A stretch of 64,000 bases of DNA from Liolophura sinensis. Its lineage: Eukaryota; Mollusca; Polyplacophora; Chitonida; Chitonidae. Of this stretch, positions 45,677-56,700 are shown piece after piece. Where the stretch lies: positions 24,924,897 to 24,988,896 of the forward strand of contig NC_088296.1 in NCBI RefSeq assembly GCF_032854445.1, written 5' to 3'. Positions within the stretch are counted from its first letter, which is position 1, and each line of letters begins with the position of its first letter. The notes beneath the pieces were generated by a model. That model ran no database searches. It saw nothing but the letters and a program-made list of their open reading frames with translations, and had not been told where the DNA came from. Both the position numbers and the translations under genes were made by a program.

Positions 45677-46087
45677 CATAAAGAAATCAATTCTTGATAT
45701 ACATTATAGGCCAAGTAGCAACAGCAGTTCATAACTTCATATGGGCCTACGTTATAGGCCTAAGCATACAGTCATGGAGCAAATAAGGGACAGGCAAATA
45801 CAATTGGGTGGTTTCTCGTTCGAACTCTTCTGTCGTTAAAGGTAAAATTAATCCTCCTGTATCGCGTGTCTTAGGAATATTGTTAAACAAGTTTATTGGC
45901 ATTAATTTACCGATCTCAACGTGTTCCAGATGTTGAAAATCACACCTTTTTCATTTAGAAACTTCCCAAGTTTTTTGTGAATCTTTTTTCCGACGGCCAT
46001 GTTATATAGTAATTGGGACCAATAATATTTGCCTAACATGTCAGGTTACATAATACATTACTTACACATACGGTAGGACTTTCAAAC

Positions 46088-46092
<5 letters not shown>
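45677..46092. other. intergenic unique sequence
   Basis: Nothing recognisable. Confidence 0.4.

Positions 46093-46160
<68 letters not shown>
46093..46160. repeat. (TA)n microsatellite (about 34 repeats)
   Basis: An uninterrupted TA run directly upstream of a SINE tail. It can form cruciform DNA and is likely length-variable. Confidence 0.95.
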
Positions 46161-46163
<3 letters not shown>

Positions 46164-46167
46164 TTTT

Positions 46168-46355
46168 TATTTAGTTAGTTGATTGATGTTCTTCGCCCCA
46201 CTCAAGAATATTTCACTTGTACGACGGCAGACCGGTGGTAGACGTACGGCGTTAAACACCAATAAATAAACAGAACTCAGAGCGAATGCACTGGTGAGAG
46301 ACTCCTTCATTGTGCCGCGCTGGCAAGCTAACCACCTCGGGCACGTGGCCTCCCC
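46168..46355 (-). mobile_element. SINE family 1 copy with deleted core
   Basis: The reverse-oriented 3' end (tcaagaatatttcacttgta) is joined to 'cggcgttaaacaccaataaa' and then to the head region (gcactggtgagagactcctt, 'ggcaagctaaccacc'). The joined pieces suggest either deletion or two nested SINE fragments. Confidence 0.75.
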
Positions 46356-46539
46356 ATGTACATGCATGATAGGCCTTGTATGCACGCGGAACAGGCAAGT
46401 TGATACGTCTAAGTATACGTGTACGGTAATGCTCTATTAATTTCTCTTTTATTTTTAATTTTATCTATTTCTGTTCTCATTAAATTTATTGTATATTCCA
46501 CATATTTTCTCCTCATGTATTGTATGTCTAAGTTAGTAG

Positions 46540-46770
46540 CGCAGGTACATGTAAGCCTGCTTCAATCCCATCTTCCTGATAGGCCTGGGTACACGTAAGC
46601 CAGCTTAAATCCAATCTTCCTGATAGGCCTGGGTACACGTAAGCCAGCTTAAATCCAATCTTCCTGATAGGCCCGGGTACATGTAAGCCAGCTCAAATCC
46701 AATCTTCCTGATAGGCCTAGGTACATGTAAGCCTGCTTAAATCCCATCTTCCTGATAGGCCTAGGTACAT
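46540..46770. repeat. 44-bp tandem array (about 5 copies)
   Basis: The unit contains cttcctgataggcctgggta, cacgtaagccagcttaaatc and caat. Confidence 0.92.
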
Positions 46771-46995
46771 GCTCACTGAAAAAATAGAAGATGTGACTGA
46801 TATATTTGTTATGTTATACAAAAGATTCTTTAAAATGAGTGAAATACTTATGTGGTGTTGAAAACCAAGCCTGGGAAAAAGCAAGAGAACAAGGACATGC
46901 ATTGTCCAGCACCGAATCGTACTCAACCAACTCTTTGATACAAGACAACACTGCCACGTAAATAACATTGTAATATATTCAATAATGTCAATATT

Positions 46996-47222
46996 TGAAA
47001 GATTTGTCATTATGTCATGCTGGAAGATTTGTCATTATGCCATGCAATAAGATTTGCCATTATATCACACTGGGAGATTTGCCATTACATGTATTTCATG
47101 CTGGAAGATTTGGCAATATGTCTTGCAGGAATATTTGGCAATATGTCCTGCTGGAAGATTTGCCATTATATCACACTGGAAGATTTGCCTTTATGTCAAG
47201 CTGGAAGATTTGCCGTTTCTAG
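46996..47222. repeat. 25-bp tandem array (about 9 copies), degenerate
   Basis: The unit is gaagatttgccattatgtca followed by tgctg. All three + frames are open for more than 70 codons as a consequence of the repeat. Confidence 0.85.
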
Positions 47223-47580
47223 GCTTGGAAAGCTTGCCTGTTTTTAAGTTTCTGTTTTCATTTATAGATACATAAAGACTTGACACTACAATGTATCTGT
47301 TCCTATCAACAGTAAGTCATGCCTTTTTTTTCCATTTCTTTGTAGTATGAAGGATTTTAGTTGGTAGAAATTCCAATTTTACTGAATTTAAAAATACCAG
47401 TAAGGAAGATCAAATATATCATGTAGCAAGAAAGAAACAACAAAAGCACGATCACGAATCTATAAACAGTAATATATAAGCCAATTGCCCCCGGCATTGC
47501 TTGTGAATACATCAGTTAATGTAAACATTAATTCGTGAAATAAAAAAAGGTATAAAGATAAAAACATTATATACTCGCAG
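47223..47580. other. upstream flank of gene B exon B1
   Basis: No first exon was found here. The exon B1 frame stays open upstream only to a TGA at 47536, with no ATG between. A further upstream exon is therefore required. Confidence 0.45.
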
Positions 47581-47706
47581 ATTTGCGCCATTTGGGTCCT
47601 CACTTCCGCTCATGTCGGTGATCACGTGCCGCCAAAATTGCCGGACCGTTTCTCCCTCCGCATGGAATCGATTGATCACAAAGGGAGACAAATATCGGAT
47701 ACAGCG
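47581..47706 (+). CDS. Gene B exon B1 (numbering within window)
   Basis: The acceptor is ATACTCGCAG and the donor is GTGAGT. The exon is 126 bp, phase 0 at the end. It encodes ICAIWVLTSAHVGDHVPPKL then PDRFSLRMESIDHKG. The hydrophobic start fits the C-terminal half of a signal peptide. The exon is GC-richer than its surroundings. The acceptor has little polypyrimidine, so the exact start is uncertain. Confidence 0.65.
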
Positions 47707-50700
47707 GTGAGTTCAGATTTGTTGCATCCAGCACGTGGTAGATTATAATTTATAACCATCGGTTCATAAAGAAATTAGGAAGTAGTCATTTTATTGCTGA
47801 TTCTATTTTCAGATTTCTTTTTAATTAATATAATTTATAACCGTTTGTTCATAAGGAAATTATGAAGCAGTCATTTTATTGCTGATTCTGTTTTCACACC
47901 GCTATTTTCAGCACGTGGTAGATTACGCCGGTAAATTCATGAGAAGCGACTTGTCCCCGCGATCAGGGGTATACGCCAGATCTCTAGCTACCTTCGGTAA
48001 CAGGCCCTTGATCGTTATCAATGACTTTAACACAGGTAAGTCAAAGAGCACTTTTTATTTACTTATTTATTTATTTGATTGGAGTCTTACGTGAGGTAAT
48101 TCCACGACCATCCGCAGGTAAGATCACCCTTCATAAATACTCGCTTATTGTAGTGTAGACTGCATAATGAATTATCTAATAGACCTGTAATATTATCAAC
48201 GACGTTAACGCAGCTAAGCCAATTTCACAATCTTGGATCCCAAAAAGGATATATGGAAAGAATTCTAGAACAAAGATTATGTTTCTCAGTCCTTCAAATG
48301 AAGAAATTCCAAATGTTTGTTTTGGGGTTATTTTTATACCTGGTAATTACCCGTCTATTTTATGCTTATTTTCCGTCAATTATTTTGGGGAAATCATCGT
48401 TGATCTTTCTCGAAGCGCTGCGCACACACCATAATTGGCCCGAGTCTCGTGATTTGTGGTCGCTATAGTGATGCAGCCGAGCGTGTTTAACTACATGATG
48501 AATCGGCGCCATTTTGTTTTTCGACGAGATTTTCTTCAAGCAAACAACGCATTCATTCATAGATATCTCTCTACGTTCAGAGATGGCTTGCTGTGCCATT
48601 TTTTATTGATCTAACAAGAGTGGGAAGGTTTAGAGCGTCCGTTGCTTAAGATTTACACGTGGTGTGACATTTTGATAAGAATGGACGAAAAAAGAGGCGA
48701 TTCAACTTTCGCCAAATGAGGCCAACCCCGCGTTTTAGGGGTCTCGCGAGTTCACGCAGATATCGGCGAGACATGTGAGGGCTCTCGTAAACTACCACAG
48801 TTAAAAGACGAGATTTTACATTAGTTGCCTATGGCACCGTTGAGCCGACAGACATAATTATATCCAATTATAGCATAGGCGGACATACACTTGAAAGAGT
48901 TGAGACTGTGAAAGATCTTGGGATAACATTAACCAGTAATCTGAGTACATGTCACCAATACCGTTACAAGAGGTTATGAAATGCTTGGTTTTCTCAAGCG
49001 ATCGTGCATTTCTTTTACAAAATCCAAGTCACTTATATCCCTCTACAGATCCTTATTTCGCTCCATCTTGGAGTATGGGTCAATTATATGCCCCCCCCCC
49101 CCCCCCCCAACACCCAAAAATATCTCCTTTCAAAAAAAGTTCATCAAATATCTTTGTTTTAAAACTAATGACGCTTACTCCTCTGAAAAATACAGTGCCA
49201 CTGTGCTATGTGTAAAAATTTTCAGCTGCCAACTGAGCTGCCGATTTAAAGTTCTTATACAAATGCGTTCACTCTATCGTTGACTCGCCTAACCTAGTAG
49301 AGCAGGCCGAGGGTCCAGAACTGGGTCCCACAAAAATCAACACCCGAAAAATACAACAGCATGAGGCTTGCTGTTACTGCTACATCAAGGTGTGGTGTCA
49401 TGGGCAGACAGAGCTGCCAGTTGAATATCGCGGCCCAAAAGCAGCGGAGCATTTCCTTCAAGCACTACAGGAAGAGGAGCGCGAGATCAAGACGGTGTTG
49501 GGTAACTCAAAGGGCATGAGGATGACAAAAAAGGACTGGCAGGCCTACAACACCGCCACGACCTGACATGTCTGTGGAAAGTCACTTGTAGTAGCAGGGC
49601 AACTGGACTCTGTGCGAGACCACTGCCACATCACAGGAAAATACCGGGGTGCTGCTCATAACGCCCGCAATCTGAAGCTGCGGCTAAGACTAAAAACCAC
49701 AATCTCGGGGTTATGATCCCACCTACTCATGCAGGCCTATTCGAAGGTGGAAGATCCCATCTCCTGCATCCCTAACAACACGCAGGAGTACTACTCCTTC
49801 TGTCCGGGGCAGCTACGCTTCGTTGACAGTGCACAGTTCCTGCTGGCATCGCTCGACAAGCTGCTGACTACCAACCAGCCAGAGACATTCCAAATCACGG
49901 CCCAGTATAAACCAAATCAGCGGCGGCAAGAGATTTTGATGCAAAAAAGCATCTACCCATACGAATACATGGACTCCTGGGAGCGCTTCACAGAGCATAA
50001 GCGCCCCCTAAAAGAGGCTTTCTACAGCAAGTTTTCGGACGCGCACATCGGCTATGAGGATTATGCCCATGAGCAACTGGTCTGGAAGGTCTTCGGACGC
50101 ACGACCCTAGGGGACAACCATGACTTCTACAACCGCACTGATGTTCTATTGCTGGCGGATGTCTTCGAGGCCTTTCGGAAGACCTGCCTGAGGTAGTACG
50201 GCCTTGACCCCGCCCACTACTACACCAGCCCCAGCTTGTCTTGAGATGCTCTGCTCTGCTCAAGAAGACGGGAGTGGAGTTCGAGCTGCTCACAGACTAT
50301 GACCAGCATCTCTTCATCGAGAAAGGAATGCGTGGTGGCATCTCCATGGCGTTCAAACTGAATGCTCAGGCGAAAAATCCCCCGGTCGAGGGTTATGACC
50401 CTGAGAAGCCGAGCAGTCACATTCTCTATCTCGACGCCAACAAACTGTACGGCTGGTGGTCCAGAAGGAGTGGATGTCGGAGTATCAGTTGGATCTCATC
50501 GGCGACAGGGGTAGCGCCAACGAGGCTGAAAAGCTGGTACCCAACCTCCACGACAAAGAGCGCTATGTGCTCCACTACTGGAACCTGCAGTTCTATCTCT
50601 CTCTCGGCATGCGCCTGAAAAAGATCCACCACGCCCTCAGATTCTAGCAGAGCTCCTGGATCGAGCCCTATATTCCAATGAACACGGAACTCCGAAAACA

Positions 50701-53700
50701 AGCCACCAGCGACTTCGAGGAGGACCTCTACAAAGTCATAAACAACAGTGTCTTTGTGAAGACGATGAAGAACCTCAAAAAACGATGTTAAGCTGGTGCG
50801 AGAAAGTAAGGTGGACAAGCTGCGCCGTTTGATAGCAAGCCCAGCCGTATCATATTCGACGATGGTCTTGCAGCAATCCAGGTCATCAAGAGCCGCCTAG
50901 TGCTCAACCGCCCCATTTATGTGTGTATGAGCGTCCTCAACCTCTCCAAACACCTGATGTATGACTTCTACTACAACCAGATGGCTCTGTACGGAGAGCG
51001 CTGCCAACTCCTCTACTCTGACACAGACATCCTGCTCCTGGAGATCCAGACAGAGGATGTGTACAGGGATATGGCCAGGCATGCAGACCTCTATGACACG
51101 TCTGACTACCAAAAAGACCACCCACTGCCAAGCATGGCGAACAAGAAGGTGTTGGGTAAGATGGAGGATGAGTGTGCTGGGCGCCCAATATCCGAATACT
51201 TCAGCCTGGGCCCAAAGATGTACAGCTTTCTCGAGGCCAGCGGCCACAACATCAAAAAGGCCAAAGGTGTTAAGAAGAGCACCGTGAAGAAGGATATCAG
51301 ACATGAGCAGTACAAAGAGGCTCTCTTGGAAAAGCTTACTCCAAGCGCTGGATAGCTAAAAACGGAGTGGACACGCTGGCCTATGTACACAAAGATGCCA
51401 GAGGGCACAGCTAAAATGAACGATTACATAGATGAGCGCCTAGCAGCCTTGTAGAACACCTTCTGGTAGCAACTGCGTGTCAGGTGGCACTGCAAGAAGT
51501 TCCTCACGGACAAACCCCCGCTGAGGGCCGTCCAACAAATAGTACACCACCGGATTATCAGGCTTAGTGACAGAACGCTGGAGTCGGTACACATCCAGGG
51601 ACCACACAGGATCAGTGAGCTGACGCCGACCGCCCTCAAACTGGCCGGGCTGGTACAGATAGCGAAAGCCAACACCAGAAGGGAGCTTTTGCTCACGAAG
51701 GCCAATCCGGCGTTGCAGCAGAGTTGCGCCCGAGGTCTCACACATGTTGCAGAGAAGCTGTCCCTTCCCGAATTTCGTCCAAGATCTTTGCATTCTATGC
51801 CTTTCTCGCCACAGAACCAGCCTTCCCAGCGGCAACTTTCTTGGGATCTTTGACACGACTAGCACTTGCGCTCGTTTGTTCCTCGTTTTTGTTATTTTCT
51901 GCTGTCACCCTGACCTCAGCTGGCTGCGTTTTGGTCGGCATTGGTCGGCTCCTCTGTTGAATTCATCTTCTGGATTCGGGCGTGTGTGTTTAAAAGAGCA
52001 ATGCCTAGCTGTGGTTAGCGCCGTGGTTATCGGGGCTAAGTACATACCATAGCTGTGACAAAGCTGGCAGCCGCACTGCTGAGCGCGTGTGCAACACATG
52101 GATCCGCCTCTAGCTCTTCTAACCTTTTTCGATTCTCGGGTGGGATAGGTAGAGATTTGTTTGCCGCCATCGAATACATCTGAAATGCAGCCTCCCCGAG
52201 AGTCTTAGTCATTTAATGCATAAATCCCCATACAAGGCTCGATTTATTGCGGGTTCAAGAAGTTTTACCACCAAACTCTTGTCAACCCTATTTACGAGTG
52301 CGTTACAAGAAGTAAAGTCGTTTTGGAATAAGTATTGTTGTGCCATAACAAAAAATTCAGGTGTCAACTGCATGTGGATTCTTAACAACTCCACGCATCT
52401 TACAGAAGAACTTGATGCTCATATGCATATACCGTACAAAGACGTATTCACATGGGATTTCTCTACTCGCTGTACTACAATTCGTCACATAGATCTTATT
52501 GAAAGAATATCGTCGTTAATTGTCTCGGTGTTAACTAAAACAGGTCACCGTTACATTAACGTCAGAAACAATAAGACTTTCGTTAGTTCTACTGTTTAAA
52601 AAGGTTACCGCTCATGGGATTATACATTATTTATTGAATTTCTCATTAATAACATCTATGTGAAAATCGGGGGATACCATTTACCAACAGTGCACAGGTA
52701 TTCCAATGGGTACCAATTGTGGGCCACTTTGGGCAGACCTATGCCTATTTTCTTATGAATATGATTATATGCAGAAATTACTTAAAAGTAATATGTTTAA
52801 AGCTCTATCCTTTTCATTTATCAAGCGGTGTATTAATGATCTACTGGCGTTTAATACCCCCATATTGCTGAAGCGGCGAAGGAAATCTATCCGCCTTCAT
52901 TGGATTTAAAGGAGACAACAGATAGTCCTGATGGTACATCTTATTTGGATCTATATCTGTACAAAGACGAACAAGGTCTCCTTTCACGCCGCCTTTACGA
53001 CAAAAGGGATAATTTCAATTTTGATATTGTAAATTATCCTTATTTAGATAGTAATATAACAAAGGCTCCTGCATATGGCGTATACATATCTCGCCTTGTA
53101 GCATTTGACAGATCTTGCGCAAATGGTGATGACTTTAATTTGCGTCACAAGTTGTTAGTTCAAAAACTAGTTTGTCAAGGATACTCCATCAAACGCCTTC
53201 ATTCTAAGTTTCGCAAATTTTACTGTGAGTATAAGACTCGTTGGCAGGTATGGACAGAGCGTTGAGAATCACTGGCGATCTGCACTGTGATGTACCACAC
53301 AGACGGTGCTGTTATCCTTATGTACATATCTATGGAGTACATGGTATTTAACAACATAGATGGCGCTGATTGCCCAGTGTAGCCGTCATCTTGCAGACAG
53401 CTTTTATACAGACCAGCATGTCATGTGTACCATCATAGATGATTCTCACATATTAATGGGAAAGACGTAATCGTCCGTTACTTTTGAATCACCATCTGTT
53501 TGCTTAAGGTCTGTGACGCGCATTTTCGAACTGTTTCTAATACCGCTTAACCTGGCGCTAGGGGTCGTAAAGGCAGCCACGCTCATTACATCTGCATGAT
53601 GCCTTTATGAACAGTTGCCATCAAAGCGCGACTGAGATACCTTGTTTAATTGTTATTTGACCTGGAACTCATTCATGGACTACGAATTTGAACTTTGATA

Positions 53701-56700
53701 TGGAATTTATGCCTGGAATATCCATTGTCTGCCCGGCAACATTGAAAACTGATGACCTCTTCTCTCTTGTGTGTTACCGGCTTTATTTCCTATTTGTATA
53801 ATTTCTTACATACCTTTGTCTTTGGGGGGTTGTGTTAAACGTTGTTTTGGAAATGGATCTTGCGATTATCGACTTGGAACGCCCTTTATGGACTATGAAT
53901 GGTATACGAATGTCCGATATGACATTTATATTTAGGCGCCCAGACGGGCTTCATACCGGGAAAACAGCCGGCTTCGTCGGCTGACACGTCTTTCTCCAAA
54001 TACCGCTTGGCCTGGTAGGTGGACGGGCTTACGCTTTCCAATTCCAGCGACGTGTTTATATGCTAAGGAAGGTGCCATTGGGAGAGATCCGCTGAAGAAC
54101 CACCAAAATTGAATGAAATCGCCGATATAGATGTCGGGGCCCCCGATCCACACCAAAAACTCTGCCTGGTTTGGACAGAGAATGAAAGATAGGGTCTCCT
54201 TAAATGGGATGCGCCCACATGGGACGTTAATCTGGTTGTGACCCCACTCCTAGTGCATACATCAGTGGGTGGTGTGGCACATAAGGTTTTTAATCGCGGC
54301 ACGGATTTCCTGTCGTACACGCTCCAGGGAGATAAAGTTCGTGTGATGAGGTCGTCGAAAGTGGGCTATACTATCGGAGCAGATCCTGACTGAAAATCTC
54401 AACTCACCATTTCCAGCATCTCCCCAGTTACCCGTGCAGTCCATAATCATTCTGGATATTGTATTGGGTCCTAATGCACTTCCAGATCCCTTCTATGTCC
54501 TTCCTGGACTGAGGATTGGATGGTCAGAAGAGCATGTTGGTAAAGACGTGACTGTCGTCGTAAAATTGCTTAAGGTAGGACCTATTAAGGTCGAGACAAC
54601 GGTAGAAAATGCCCAGGCCCCTGCAACACAATCGGTGCAGATGTGCCGAATAATTCTAGAGCATGGCATTCAGTTGAAACGGGTAAGAATAAGAACTAGC
54701 CGCAGGTCAGAACCGCACTACTCACGTCAAGTATGGGACTAGGCGTGGCGGAAGTTGGGGGTGTTGTCCACAAAAATCGCCGCACCCATAGCTATAGGTA
54801 TGGAAGGTGCGGCCTTTTCAGTGGGGATGGGTAAGTTTTTCAGCCGGCGGCTAGCTGCCAATGGTAAGAAACATAATGAGATCCGGTTACTGGCTGAGAG
54901 TAAGCTTAATACCATGACAGACCACCTCTCCACAGCGCTCATTGACGGTACGATCTCCGAGACTGAGTTTCGGCTGATACTCGGTGAAGTCGAGAAGTAA
55001 CGAGAAATGAAACAACAGATTCGGGCGGGCATAGCCGCTCACTCACTTTCATTAGATCAAAAAACGAAAGAAGAGTTATTACAACGGGAGCGGGACGAAG
55101 CTCGAGCGTGCCTTATTAAAAACTTATCGAATTAGACTGCTAGGCTCAGAGGCTTGATACCGGGTTTCGGTTTACTTGTAGTATCACTCGCAAGACTACT
55201 ATAAGATGTGTGCACCCACACCCTTAGCCCATATGCTCGCTGTGGCTTCGATTGCAGTCAAGTGGAGTGCATTTATGTATATGATGCACAGGCTGTACTG
55301 CACTGAAATCACTGTAAAAGAGCAGACATGTGAAATAGCCCGACTCAGAGAGAAAATAGGTGACCACGTATATGAGATAACCCAACTCAGTGAGGATCTA
55401 GATGACCTACAGAGGTCTTATAATATAGTACGCGCTGCATAGTTCATTCATACATGCCACTGACACTTCAGAAATCTAGGTCACGGACGACTGGCCGCCC
55501 CCCGGCGACGTCCAAACCCCGAGCAAGAAGAGCCCCTCTTTCGGTTTTGGGGGGCACAGGGGCCCGGGAATCTCTCTCTTTAAATAAAGTTTAACTTGGA
55601 CACTTAGTCGGGGGTCTGGTCAAATGTAACTGCCCAGGCCGGCGAGGGTGATGGGCCGTCCATGGGGTTCTCTAGAGGCGAATTAGCTATGTACGTGAAG
55701 GGCTACCCTTTCCGCCACTCAACCGGGATTAGGGGAAGCCTGCTGGGAGCCTCGGCGGCGCGATATAACCGGTTTGCTCGCACCCTCTGCTGCTAAGACT
55801 TTTCCATGGTTATAGCATACCTAAATATTTAAATAAGGATTAAATAAGTTTGATTACGATTAAAGTATTACGAAATGAAGACAAAATTAGGCTAATACAG
55901 AAAACAGAAATACTTTGTTGGTATCGATGTTTAGCGGTATTAGCTCACTCTGGTTTCTTAGGTGAGTTCAGTTTAAAAGTTCTTAAAAAAGTAATTTTTT
56001 TAACTTTCTTACATTTATTGCTGTATGTGTCAAATTTACGTGATTTATTTATCAACATGTCCATCCATGTAATACTGACAGGTAATAGTTTACCATTATA
56101 GTAAAATGAATAGTAGGTTATGTGAAACGATTAAGCACACCTGTTCTTCCCAGTGTTAGGCGCCGTTACACGGTTAGGGGCGCAGCATTGTACCACAATA
56201 ATTGGCCGTTACATGATTGTAGGTGCAACATTTTACTATAATTGTGCGCCATTAGGCCATTATACGTGCAGGTTATGGGCGCAGCATTCTACCACAATTA
56301 TTAACCGTTACACGTTTGTAGGCGAAGCATTTTACTATAATTGTGCGCCGTTAGGCCATTATAGGTGCAGGTTATGGGCGCAGCATTGTACCACAATAAT
56401 TGGCCGTTACACGATTGTAGGTGCAGCATTTTACTATGATTGTGCGCCTGTACACGGTTATAGGTGCAGTATTTTACCATGATCATCCGCCCTTACACCA
56501 TTTTACGCAATTCTCGATTAGGCGTTTGAGTGCGCCGTTTTGTTGTGAATTTACATATGTTTGTTCAATAGACCAGAGCCACGTTCACGTTCATCGATCA
56601 AATCAATCACCAACTACCACACCACATCATTTGTATATGAAAAATGGAAGGTACTTGATACAGTCTCTTCTAAAAACTACTATTTAACACTGACCCACAT

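Noticed and set aside
46995-47275. Three overlapping + frames of about 75 codons
   Set aside because: They are frames of the degenerate 25-bp array.
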